Shown one piece after another: positions 13,460-23,711 of a stretch of DNA of 64,000 nucleotides. The position numbers and the translations under genes are program-made. The notes beneath the pieces were generated by a model. The model did not search any database. It was given only the letters and a program-made list of their open reading frames with translations, and was not told the origin of the DNA. This DNA is from Linnemannia hyalina (Eukaryota; Mortierellomycota; Mortierellomycetes; Mortierellales; Mortierellaceae). The stretch spans positions 2,991,501-3,055,500 of the forward strand of contig JAHRHY010000002.1 in assembly GCA_019671135.1 (NCBI GenBank), given 5' to 3'. Numbering within the stretch: the stretch's first letter is position 1; each line of letters opens with the position of its first letter.

Positions 13460-14693
13460 ATGCTCCGCCTGGCTGGTTGCGTAGCTGGGTAAGAACTCAC
13501 TCTCCTTTCATTCTCTCTACTCGCTCTCTTCTCAATTCTCATTGGCCTTTCATTACCACCATCGAGCAACTCGGATTCCAATGCAACTCAAGCCTAACCA
13601 AACATAAAACCTTCCTGCACAAAACAATGATAGCATCTACTCCTGCTTCTTGACATGGGGCTACTACCAAGAAAAGGTCTCAACAACCCCCTACGGACAA
13701 GACGCACAAAAGTTCAAGTTCTTCATCATCCTCAACCTCGCCCAATCCCTCTGTGCCGCAACCGTCGCATTCCTCTACCTCACCCTCCAGGGCAAATCCC
13801 TCTCTCGCCCCTCTTCCTCCCTCACCTTCAAATACCTCCAAGTGGCCCTCATCGGAGTCATCGCCTCACCCTTCTCCTATGCCGCTCTGAAGCACATCGA
13901 CTACCCAACCATGATCTTGACCAAATCCTGTAAACTCGTCCCCGTCATGTTGATGAACATCTTGCTCTACCGTCGCAAGTTCCCGACCTACAAGTATATC
14001 TGCGTCGCACTTGTCACCATTGGGGTTTCGGGATTCATGCTTTTCGCACCCATGGACGACCACAAGGGAAAGAAGGGCGCTGCGGCCTCATCATTGTATG
14101 GACTCTTCTTGGTGGCGATCAACTTGACCCTCGACGGTGTCACCAACTCGACCCAGGACCAGATCTTCCATGCCTACAAGGTCACAGGACAGCAGATGAT
14201 GTTTTTCATGAACCTCTCTATGTCCGCTTACATGGCGACCTGGCTCTTGAACCCCTTCAACCCAGAACTCGGCCAGGCTCTCGCCTTCTGTCAGACCCAT
14301 CCTGCTATTATCAAGGATATCGCCATGTTCTCGATCTGCGGTGCCCTTGGCCAGTGCTTCATCTTTTATACCCTCGAGCAGTACGGCTCTCTCTCGCTTG
14401 TCACCGTCACCGTCACCCGGAAACTCTTCACCATCCTCTTGTCTGTTGTTGCATATGGACATCAGCTTACGCTTCAGCAGTGGTCTATGGTCGCCGTCGT
14501 CTTCTCGGGAATCGGACTCGAGGCATATGTCAAGCGGTCGGAGAAGCTGCAAAAGATGGCCGCTGCTTCGTCGACTACAACGACTAAGACTGAGAAGGTC
14601 GTTCAGGGTTCGCCTACAGGAGCTACTACCACAACTACGATCACCTCTACCACCACTCGACAGAGAACTACTATTGTTGCCCCCAAGAACTAG
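13460..14693 (+). CDS. HUT1: Hut1/SLC35B1-type nucleotide-sugar transporter of the ER
   Basis: Two exons, 13460-13488 and 13634-14693, 362 aa. Exon 1 is only 29 nt and encodes MLRLAGCVAG. It is required because exon 2 opens with the family motif GIYSCFLTWGYYQEK(V/I)STTPYG, which in Hut1 proteins directly follows such a start. About ten hydrophobic segments are visible. Conserved stretches include the KHIDYPTMILTKSCKLVPV region, a DGVTN(S/A)TQD motif and the GALGQCFIFYTLEQYGSL region. By family knowledge these proteins move UDP-sugars or exchange nucleotides across the ER membrane, supporting glycosylation and ER redox folding. The C-terminus is an unusual Thr-rich tail of about 40 residues rather than a short KKxx-type end, so ER retention is uncertain. 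A shorter start in exon 2 would lose the first transmembrane segment. Confidence 0.88.
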
Positions 14694-15949
14694 GGAGGCT
14701 TTTTTTTTTGTTTTGTTTTCATAACACCTACAACATACTAGAATAAACATATAATTGAAGAACAGACCATGAATCCTAAACAAGGGTTCCCTGTCAAAAG
14801 GGTGGGTGTCAAGTGTCTTACAACAAAAGACCCGGACCATTCGGCGAATTCGAGGAGAGTGGGTGAACGAGCTCGGAGCTCACAACAAAAGAGGCAAGAA
14901 AGAATGAATAAGGGGACAACACTGACCCTTGTTTATGTCATCATTCAGATACCAACTACAAACACAGACAAGGTGGTCCAGGTCCACCTCAATTGTTTGA
15001 ATATCATTTTTTTTTTATTTGGGGAATCACAAATGAATAGAAAGAAGGAAAAGGGCAAAGAAAACAAAAAACGAAGGGAGGAAAAAAAGTATTTTGTACA
15101 AAGAGCGGGCGCTACCAAGCAAGGAGGGATTGGTGTGTAATTCCTCCTCCGTTCAGATTTCATTCTCTTTCTCTCCATGTCGGTACGAAAGGAAGAGACA
15201 AAAAAAAAGAAATGTGAACAAGAAAGGAACAACTGTCGTTACGTTCATATCGCCCGAATTTGCATAATTGTCAATTCGGAAAAAGAAAAAAGGGAGAAGA
15301 AAAGATGTGATAAAACAACAAAAGGGGAAGAAGCAAAAAAGGGGAAGGGGGAAGGGGGAAGTGAGGGGGAAGAGTCAAAGGACTTGTGGAGCGGGTGCTT
15401 TTTTTTGGGTTTTTTTGGTGTTGATGCTGTTGTTGTATGGCTGTCGTTGTCGTTGCTGTCGTTTGTCATGTGTCGTAGTTGCTTGGTAGGTCGCATGGTG
15501 ATAAAGTGCCAATGAAGGAGGGTGCAAAAAGAGCTATGTATAAGTTGGCATATGAAGAGTGTCGAAAGGCTGAGAAAAATTTACAAGGCGAGATATGTTG
15601 TTGTGGTGTGTATCGGGGTATGAGTTCGGCGCGTTCCTGTCTATGGTGTTGGTCATTCTCCAAGAACCCCTTGGAAAAGAGCTGACATGCCAGTGTCACC
15701 CAATCCCTTCCTTCCTCAATGTGAAGAATGGAGAGAGAGAGAGAGAAGAACTGCCAGAAGTTGGCCCAGATCCCACCTCCTGGGGCCTCCTTGGTTGATT
15801 TGGTGTCGGTTGTTGTATGTACATTCGTCGTCGTCGTCTGGCTCAAGGTGATGAAAGACAACCAGGCCGTCGCAAATTTTGTCCGCTAGGTTGAGTCGTC
15901 AAGCTTGACGCGTCAACGCCGCTTCTTCTCTTCTATCATGGTCTCGTCT
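14694..15949. other. Convergent intergenic region, no gene recognised
   Basis: Tail-to-tail spacer between the HUT1-like transporter and the bHLH factor. The plus strand is A/G-rich from about 15030 to 15400 with poly-A runs. No recognisable coding or RNA gene; short frames are Lys/Glu/Arg low-complexity. Confidence 0.5.
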
Positions 15950-18560
15950 TTAGTTCTGGCCGCCATTGCCACCACCCGAGACGATCCGCATCATGCCAAA
16001 GTCTTGTTGGAGCTGAGGCCCTGGTCCTGCTCCGTTCACGCCATTGGCGTTGTTCTCGTCACCAGTGGACCCGGCACCGTTTCTTGCTCGGAGCTGTGCC
16101 TCCAACTCCTGGTTCCGGTTGTTCTGAGACGTGACCAACTGCTGCAAGTGACGAATGTAGTCGACCGACTTTCGAAGGATGACTCCCTTGTTGGGCTTGT
16201 TGGCGCTGTCGACATAGATCTCGGGGAGCAATGTTGAGAGCTCTTGGATCTTTTCATTGATGTTATCACGGCGACGACGTTCAACTATGATGAAAGCCAA
16301 GGGTAGAAGGTAGGAGATCCTTTGTTAGCAATAATAGAAACAAAAAAAGTCTAGACCATGATCACCAGGCATTGCATGGTAATATTCAAGGAGTGAGCAG
16401 GACAAGCAAAGGAGAAACAAGGAAAAAGAAAATGAGCCAGTTCGATTATCATGATGACATACCTGCGTTGTGGCTCTCTCGGCGTCTTCTCCTCTTCTCG
16501 TTCATCAGCAGAGCGCGGTTGTTTCCCCTAGAAAAGCAGCGGATGGCAAACCAATCAAACAAATAAACAAAAAAAGAGGCGGGAGTTGGTCAGTTGTGTT
16601 TTGGTTTGTTTTTTCCTTGTGCCTTTGCTTCTTTTCCTCGGACAATGACAATGTAGGCAACAAGCAAGGCAGCAGCCCTTTGGTTTGCTGCTGCGTTACT
16701 GCTGTGGGCGAATGATACCCCCTCTGTCTGTGGGCCTATTATGCAACCTTGCGTCATCGTCTACAAACTGGTCAATCCCTCTCCTTGTCGCTTTGCTCAC
16801 CGATTCTCGCCTCCGCCCTCTCTCTCTCTCTGTTGTTGTTTTCACCCCTTTTTTTTTACTTTACATCTGGTCGACAGGCACAAAGAACACATAGACAAAT
16901 AACAACAGCAACTGTTGGTAAGGCATAACATGCCATGTTCCTGTGCCTGTTCATCCAACTCAAAGAGGGAGCAGTGAATGTCAACAAAGAAAAAGAGAGT
17001 AGGGGTGTGTGTTCGAAAGGGGGTGTAGTAGGAGAGACAAAAAGCATGGTTTGTTTGTTTTTTCTTGTGTTTTTTTTTTGCATGAACGGATGGTGGATGG
17101 CCCCCCTAGCCTTGACATCCCATCTCCTCTTCATGGAATACAATATCCGTCAGAAAAGACAGTATGCATACGTATATCGCCCATGCATGGGATACAACAA
17201 CAACTGAAAAAAATTGGCGCGTATTCTTGGATGCTTCGCATCTGAACTTCCGCTCTTCCCCTTCTCCGTTTCCTATATGCGAACCAGACTTAGCAGACAC
17301 CCTTCCTTTACCCAAAATGTAAACATGAACAAGAACAATACCAGGGGCGATGCAAGACATCTGCAGGCCCCACGCTGCAAAGTCCATCCGTCCATCTGTC
17401 TGTCTGTCTGTTTGTCTATCTGTTCGCCTGTCTGTCAGTCAGCCAGTCCGTACTTCCCACTGCATACACACACTCTCTCGCCCCTTCCTTTTAAGATTTG
17501 TCTTCCATTTTATGCGTATCCTCCCTCCAACCTGTCTTGAACGTGGGGCCTGGAGGGGTCCTTGTTGGAATTGAACTCAACTCAATTGAACTGAATTGAA
17601 CAAGTGTACAAGGACATGATGGAGATAGATACGCAATAAAACTTACTTTTGCTCGCCATCTTCCTCAAAGAGGCTGCTCATCATGCCAGTCATCTCTCCC
17701 TGTGGGAATTGGAGGCCTGTTTGGTTCTCGAACGATCCCACGATGTGGCCACCATCGGTGGCGCCGAACCAGTCGGATCGGGGGACGGGCATGGACATGG
17801 AATGGAAGGGGTTAGCCGAGGGGAGGGACATGTGGCGGCCAAACTTCATGTCGAGGGCGCGGGAACCGCTAGGCAGACTAAAGTCGCCCTCGGGGAAGAA
17901 GTCGGACTCGACGGGTGAATACAAAGACCCGTTTCCTGGCGAATCGCCGTAGGAGTGCTGGTTTTGGATGTTCATGGGTAAGGGCTTTGCGTGGGACAGA
18001 GTGCCTGTGCCAGGGTGATTGAAATCGTCTGGACTGTCAAAATCGTTCCTGGGCGAGTTCAGCGGAGAGCTCGAGCCAGGGGAGAGCATGTTGCGGTGCT
18101 CGCCAAAGTCCATCTCGGCCGCCATAAAGTCGGGCGACCCGGTCTCTTGCTTGACGTTATTCTGGTTGCTGTTGGAGTTGCTGCTGTTGCGCTTGCTACC
18201 AAGACCGCTGCGACCGAGACCGCCTGTGTGAGTGGCAGTAGGAGCATTAGTGAGGGAGTTGATAGACGAGGCCGAGGAGGAAGGGAATAGCGAGGACATG
18301 TTCTGGTTCATGGTCATCTGGAGCAGACCAGGATCGATGGTGCCTGCGAACGAGTTGTTGGGGGTGCCAGTGTTGGGGTTGTTTCCGGCCCCGTTGGGGT
18401 GGCTGTGGGGGTGGTGGCCATGATGGTTAAGGAAGGACATTGGCATGGCCATGGTATGCTGTTGTTGGTGCTGCTGTTGTTGCTGTTGTTGTTGTTGGAG
18501 GTGGTAGTTTGTGGGGAATTGCAAGCGCATGGGTTGGGAAGACTGCGGAACGGTAAACAT
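15950..18560 (-). CDS. bHLH transcription factor (USF/Rtg3-like, E-box binding)
   Basis: Three exons: 18560-17647, 16527-16463, 16284-15950, giving 437 aa. The first 304 residues are a Gln/Asn/Ser/His/Pro-rich, probably disordered activation region including a run of Gln. The DNA-binding region is built across exons 2 and 3: basic residues NEKRRRRRESHNAVERRRR, then helix 1 (DNINEKIQELSTLLPE), a loop rich in Asn/Lys/Pro, and helix 2 (VILRKSVDYIRHLQQLV). The class-B E-box residues are all present: His324, Glu328, Arg332. The second helix continues as a short coiled coil (NRNQELEAQLRAR). By family knowledge it should bind CACGTG-type sites as a dimer; target genes cannot be read from the sequence. 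The first intron is 1119 nt, long for this window. The start at 18560 is chosen because frames further upstream read only Pro/Ser/Leu/Phe from a pyrimidine-rich leader. Confidence 0.88.
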
Positions 18561-21500
18561 TTCTTTAGAAAACGAAAAAGAGAGAAGAAAGGAAAAGAAG
18601 AAGAAGAAGAAAGGAGAGAAAAAGGGAAGAGGAAGAATGAGGACAAGAAAAGTAAGTACGTGGAAGGAATTCAGAAGGGGGGAGTAGGTTGACGTGAAAA
18701 TTGAGCTGAGTTGAGAAGCAGGGAGGGAGGCAGAGCAAGAGAGTAAGGGAGATAGAGATAAAAAGAGCAAAAGAGAAGGGATGGGGGATGGGGATGAGGA
18801 TGGGGAGAGGAGGGGCATACAAAGAGGAAAAGAAGAAAAAGAAAAGGGTGGGGGAGAGAGGAGAGTTCTTCCTTTTAAGTGCTAGTGTTGACAAGTGAGT
18901 CTCGCTGGTTGCTCGTAGCTCGTTTGTTTGAAGCAAGCTGTTGGTGCTGTGTTCGTTCGATACTCTCGATACTCGAGGTTGGGGAGGAAAGAGTAGGAGG
19001 AAGTGGCAATGTTTTTTTTTCGGCGAAAGGAGACAACGAAAAAAGGGAGGGAAAAAAAGTGCGACTGGAGGTGAACGATACACCCTTCTTCCTTCAGGGC
19101 AGTAAGGGGGACAAGAAGTGGAGAGAGGGGGTTTGATGTTGGATAGGGGCGAACGGCACACACGCACACAGAGAGAAAAAGAAAAAAAGTCTGTTGGTTC
19201 AAAGAGGCAAGGCAAGGGCGTACTTGTTACCTTGTATGTTTGTCCAGGAGGCTGCAAGGGTATGACGGTGGAGATAGAAAGAGAGTTTCTTTGGTTGCTT
19301 TTGAGCGAGAAAGAAAAAAGAAGCAGCCCGAGGGGTCGGACAAAGGGAGACAAGGGCGAAGAGAGAACAGTCAGGAACAGAGGCTGGAGCTGTAACAGTA
19401 ACAGGAAGCAGTAGTAGTAGTAGTAGGAGTGGTCGTGTTTGCAAGGTATGAGGACGAAAGAGAAAAGGAGGCGTAGGTGGGTTGTTGATGAGTGAATGAG
19501 TGAATGAGAAGCAGTGGGGAACAAAGAGAAAGTGAATGAAGCAGAGGAATGAGAAAAGTCAAAAGGAATACTGGTATTTATGCGAGTGCGTTGTTGTTAC
19601 AAAAGGGTATTGAGCAGCAACAACAAGACATGCATTCGCCCCCTGTGTCAACGGTGCATTACTCAGAAACAATTGACATGGCCAGAAAGCAAAACGATAT
19701 TGAGAGATGGCTCATAAGCAGTGTGAATGGCCAGGTGGGCACTTCTTCGGACCGAGGATTGGTCCCTCCTCCCAATCCTGAAGTAGTCTTTTTGTCATCA
19801 ACATCTACCCCTATATCTCTCCTCCCTTCGGCTCCCTTCTTCCTCTCTCTCCTCTTCTTCCTCTTCTTCCTCCTCTCCTTCGGGAATGACTTCTTCTTTC
19901 TCTCTTTTTTTGCAACAGTCGAAACGTACGTCTTCTACTTCACCCCTTGATCGGCTTTCTCCTTTGTTTTTGCCGCCGTTGCCATCCATATTCGACATCG
20001 TCGACGATTGTGTGCATACACCGTTTTTAGTTTGTCTTGTAAGAGCACAAAACGAAGGGTGGAGAAAGCAGTAGACGATAACAAAAAGGAGGAATGAGCA
20101 CGGAGACAAATGTTAGTTGACTAGCGACCGTCCCTGAACTTTGACACGACCCTCAGTCATCAGCCATCGCATCATCATGCTCCTTCCGCAACTCCGCGAT
20201 ACTACTCTCGCCGCTAAGAGTAGCCCGCCGTTTGCTTGTGTTACTCGCCCAATTCACCCCCCGTCTCCTTTCTCATCCCTCGTGCTTCCGCAGACATGGT
20301 GGACAATTGTGTTATTCTTATCGAGTCAGTCATAACTGTTCAATGAGTCCTTCAGCGCTCTTTCTTCACTCCCAAGCCATTCTTCTTTTCTTTGTCATTT
20401 TGGAGTTTGGAGTGGCCCTCATTCTGCCTTTCGCTGTTTTTCCCTTCCTCACAAGCAGTAACGAACAAAGGGCTTGAAGAAGAAAAATGGACCAGTCTGG
20501 ACAGAAGTAAGCACACACGAACACAACATTGCTCGCACTGTGGTTGCGCCATCTTTGTGTCCTTGCTTCTACTCTCGTCCTTTGTTTGTTACCATCAACC
20601 AAAGGAGAAAGTTTGGTGGGGAAAAATAAAAAGGTCAGAGTATACGGAGAAGACAGGAACAGGGGTGAGTACGAAGATGATCGACAACCTTACACGAATC
20701 ACCCACACCCTTCACCATCCTGCTCATTCTGTGTGTCCGCCCGATGAAAAATCTCCGCCAGTGATTGTTGAACCTTTTTCCTTCTTTCTCCACATCTCTT
20801 GACGAGAGCAATGACAGAGGGAAAGAGAGATCCAACCCCCACCCCCTTTCGCCCAACCCTTGCCTAGACCCTCATCCCTCAATCCATCTCTTCTCTCTGT
20901 CAACAAAAATAAAACGTAAACAAAAACAATGCAAGAACAAACCTCTCTCTCTCTCTCGCTCTCTCTCTGACATATTTCATACCACTTCCTCCACTCAAAC
21001 TTCCCACGCACTCGCATTGACAGCGAATCTGAACACATTCAATAGTACCGTAGTAATACCTAAAACTGCCTCAGTTTGTGCCATCTCCAGACGGTTCGTT
21101 CCCCCTCCTCCTCTTTTCTAACGGGCTGCACACTTACATACATGCACTCCTTTTGAAACGTTCGTGCCACGAAAAAAAAGGCAGGAACAGACCTCTCGGC
21201 GAATACACCCCATACAATGCCAAACAACATCAACAAAACACAACCAAGAAAACTAACGCAACGATGACAACAGGAACATCCAGCACAGGGAGTAGAATGA
21301 GAGTAGAAAGTATTCCTCTCCCCTGGTTTTTTTTTTTTGGTTTCTTTTTCCATCTTTCTTTTTTCCGTCTTTTTGCCTCCCCTTTTCTCGTTGGTTCCTG
21401 CTTCTAATGAGACTGCACCCTTTTGACAAGACAATAAACAATAACAATAAAAGCAATATTGACGAATGAGCCAGGGCTTTTTTCACTTTAACCCCCTCGT

Positions 21501-22102
21501 TTTTTTTTGTCATTGTCCTGTTCGCCCTCTCCTTCAACTTCAACCCGCGCTGTTCAGCGCTACCTTTTCATCAAAGTAAAAAACATTGCAAGCAATGTAA
21601 CGAAGACGGGAGAGAGTCTCTGTGTGTAAGAGCAAGACAGAAACTAGCCCGATCAAGAAAAAAAAAACAGGCTAGCTGGTGGAGGTGAACAGAGAGATCG
21701 CTGTAGGATAAATATCACTTTCGCACCAGGTTCATTCATGCGCGCATCGTACATGGTCTCCTTAGAGTAGAAGAGAATGCGATGAGACGTAGATGCGGTT
21801 TGTAGAAAGCGAATGGTTATATGTTTTTAAAGCAAAAAGGGGGAGGTGATGTAAAAATAACAAAAAGGAAAAGCTTCGCAATTGACAGCTGGGCTTATCT
21901 TAACTTCAGAGGATGTATTCATTCCTCGGCTTCGCAATGGATAAAAAAAACTCCCGCGGCACAGCCAGAGGAGGGGGTGCAATTGCGCAAGAATACATGG
22001 CGAGTGCATAAAAAAAATAATTAGAATAGTCATTTACTTCACAGCGGCGACTACAAAGCAACTCACAAAAAATGCTAACCAATGTCAAGAACAAAAAAGA
22101 AA
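18561..22102. other. Gene-poor region upstream of the bHLH gene
   Basis: About 3.5 kb without a recognisable gene. From 18561 to about 19560 the plus strand is strongly purine-rich, so the bHLH-sense strand carries about 1 kb of pyrimidine-rich sequence typical of fungal promoters and leaders. The 319-codon minus-strand frame in it is Leu/Ser/Pro/Phe low-complexity. From 19800 to 21500 the plus strand becomes pyrimidine-rich. No splice-joined gene or structured RNA could be supported. Confidence 0.5.
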
Positions 22103-22127
22103 TGCGACCTGTGTGGATTGAACACAC

Positions 22128-22168
<41 letters not shown>

Positions 22169-22175
22169 AGGTCGC
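22103..22175 (-). tRNA. tRNA-Phe (anticodon GAA)
   Basis: Read on the minus strand, it folds as a 73-nt cloverleaf: acceptor GCGACCU pairs perfectly with AGGUCGC plus discriminator A, the D arm is GCUC/GAGC, the anticodon loop CUGAAGA gives GAA, and the T stem is GUGUG/CACAC with loop UUCAAUC. No intron is present. A run of six T (22092-22097 on the complement) follows within a few bases and serves as the Pol III terminator. Confidence 0.95.
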
Positions 22176-22341
22176 TATTTACTTGATAAACATTCTCTTC
22201 TCCGCTCTTCTTTGAGCTTAACTTTCCATGCACAATCTGACCTCTATAAATGTAAACAACAGCAATTTAATATGAAGGTTAGATAGAGGCACTGTAAGAT
22301 TCAGGTATCGATTGCTGAAGTTGGTTGCTCATGGCGATGTT

Positions 22342-22413
22342 GGGGTTGTAGCTCAGTGGTAGAGCGCTCGCTTTGCATGCGAGAGGCCTAGGGTTCAATC
22401 CCCTACTGCTCCA
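22342..22413 (+). tRNA. tRNA-Ala (anticodon TGC), copy 1
   Basis: A 72-nt cloverleaf without intron. Anticodon loop UUUGCAU gives UGC. The alanine identity pair G3:U70 is present in the acceptor stem (GGGGUUG against CUGCUCC, discriminator A). Positions 6 and 67 form a U:U mismatch. The T arm is UAGGG/CCCUA with loop UUCAAUC. A TTTT stretch starts about 4 nt downstream. This gene is the outer end of an inverted repeat whose other arm carries an identical tRNA-Ala. Confidence 0.93.
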
Positions 22414-22499
22414 ATCTTTTGCCTCTCTCACATACAGAGGTTGCTTCACTTTTTGTCAAAACTGAATGTGGTCTTTTGACTTGGCAACCTGGGTTGTTC

Positions 22500-22516
22500 G
22501 TTTTTATTTGACAATC
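22500..22516. repeat. Target-site duplication, left copy
   Basis: GTTTTTATTTGACAATC, repeated exactly at 22998-23014 immediately after a poly-A tail. It brackets the LINE-like fragment 22517-22997. Confidence 0.8.
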
Positions 22517-22997
22517 GCCAAGACAGTCCTTCACAAGTTTGTTGGCTGCCTGGAGGCGCAGGCCTCGGTGCTCCGCGACGATCGCGTGGGAGCAGACCCA
22601 GGGTATCTCTGCCCGTGTGGCGCTTCGCTAGCCACACATGATGAAGGAAGGTGCCCTGGAGCGACCAAGGACCCACGCGCTGCTGACGAGCGGTTGGTGG
22701 AGAATTTGTTAGGAAGGAGGAGGCTGTTAATGATGGAGAGGATGGGAAGAATCCCCTTCAGTCGTATCTAGTTTTATTTTCTTCCGTTTAAGCTGTGAAG
22801 AGCAGCGACAATTGTTGCGCAGAGCCAGGTTCTGGACCGGACTGCGACTGGTGGATGGTGCACTGAAGAGTTTGGTCTGTAGTTCCCTTTTACTTCCAAA
22901 TAACTTCTCTATGCTGTTTGTTAGAGAAATAAAATTGTGTACGAAAAAAAAAAAAAAAAAAGAGAAATAAAATTGTGTATGAAAAAAAAAAAAAAAG
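22517..22997 (+). mobile_element. 5'-truncated LINE-like (non-LTR) retroelement fragment
   Basis: A 481-bp segment flanked by exact 17-bp direct repeats and ending in poly-A. Its first 260 bp stay open in one frame, ending in TAG at 22769-22771, and encode CPCGASLATHDEGRCP, which resembles the CxCG...H....CP zinc motif at the C-terminus of many LINE ORF2 proteins. A short 3' UTR follows with AATAAA and a terminal tag AATAAAATTGTGTACG plus poly-A. The tag and tail are present twice in tandem (22923-22960 and 22961-22996). It is more GC-rich than its surroundings. The left part of the frame begins in the tRNA-Ala flank, so the upstream codons are not element sequence. No reverse-transcriptase core remains, and the family is unknown. 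Confidence 0.7.
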
Positions 22998-23014
22998 GTT
23001 TTTATTTGACAATC
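22998..23014. repeat. Target-site duplication, right copy
   Basis: Exact second copy of the 17-bp sequence at 22500-22516. The bases just after it (CTCTCTG, 23015-23021) continue the match to the opposite inverted-repeat arm (6 of 7), showing that this is where the original arm resumed. Confidence 0.8.
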
Positions 23015-23271
23015 CTCTCTGGGTGCCCTAGGCCAAGTTCATGCAACTTATTTTTCAGAAATGAAAATTTAAATAGCAGAAGTCAACTAGCATCCTGTCA
23101 GTTATATTTCTGTCTATTCCATTGGAACTGATTGTTTCTTGAAACCCTGCCTTCATCGTGGAGGCAACCTAAAATGTAGCATTTCTCTCCAGAGTCTCTC
23201 ACACATCATTCTGGCAAAGACGAAAAGAATGCCTTCCTTGTATTTTGGTGTCGCCATCAATGGACAGAGAA

Positions 23272-23448
23272 GATTGTCAAATAAAAACGAACAACCCAGG
23301 TTGTCAAGTCAAAAGACCACATTCAGTTTTGACAAAAAGTGAAGCAACCTCTGTATGTGAGAGAGGCAAAAGATTGGAGCAGTAGGGGATTGAACCCTAG
23401 GCCTCTCGCATGCAAAGCGAGCGCTCTACCACTGAGCTACAACCCCAA
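23272..23448 (-). repeat. Inverted repeat arm 2 (tRNA-Ala plus 3' flank)
   Basis: Reverse complement of 22340-22516 with one mismatch in the 175-bp core. The two arms point toward each other across a 755-bp spacer, of which 481 bp is the LINE-like insertion and 17 bp its duplicated target. Confidence 0.95.
23375..23446 (-). tRNA. tRNA-Ala (anticodon TGC), copy 2
   Basis: Identical in all 72 positions to the tRNA-Ala at 22342-22413, on the opposite strand, including the G3:U70 pair and the U6:U67 mismatch. It shares the same downstream TTTT stretch. The two genes are convergent. Confidence 0.93.
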
Positions 23449-23684
23449 TTTGAACTGTGTTAGCGAATTTAAATTATGCTCCAAGAATGACTTCTGAGAA
23501 TACTTTGTCTCAATTGCATAGTTTTGGGCCGTACTAGGTGCCGATCTGGGCACCTTGATGCCAGGGTGGATATACCGATATGATATTTAGGTGCCGGTTT
23601 GGCTCCTTTCTTCGAAAAGGATGAGCTTTATGGTTTTTGTTGATCTATTAAGGGTTACTACTTGCGAATGTCAGACCGATGAAT

Positions 23685-23711
23685 GGAATAAAATTGTGGA
23701 CGAAAAAAAAA
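23685..23711 (+). mobile_element. Minimal 3'-end insertion of the same LINE-like family
   Basis: A 27-bp segment carrying AATAAAATTGTGGACG followed by poly-A, nearly the same terminal tag as the fragment at 22517-22997. It is bracketed by imperfect 12-bp direct repeats (AGACCGATGAAT at 23673-23684 and AGAGCGATGAAT at 23712-23723, 11 of 12). It looks like an extremely 5'-truncated insertion with a target-site duplication. Confidence 0.55.

Larger units (their letters stand above)
22340..22516 (+). repeat. Inverted repeat arm 1 (tRNA-Ala plus 3' flank)
   Basis: This arm comprises the tRNA-Ala and 103 bp of its 3' flank. Its reverse complement occurs at 23272-23448. Over the 175 bp from the tRNA 5' end inward I find one difference, G at 22484 against A in the other arm. 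Homology stops 2 bp upstream of the tRNA. Confidence 0.95.

Noticed and set aside
17391..17445. Second CTGT-like tract
   Set aside because: Strongly degenerate (many different tetramers), so not comparable with the perfect array; it lies in an intron of the bHLH gene.
18565..19524. Minus-strand frame of 319 codons rich in Leu/Ser/Pro/Phe
   Set aside because: It reads straight through the pyrimidine-rich leader of the bHLH gene; composition, not coding, explains it.
22342..23446. tRNA-derived SINE interpretation of the two tRNA-Ala units
   Set aside because: Both tRNAs are full-length with good D, anticodon and T arms, and the arms have no poly-A or simple tail of their own; a segmental inverted duplication explains them better. 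Kept only as an alternative.
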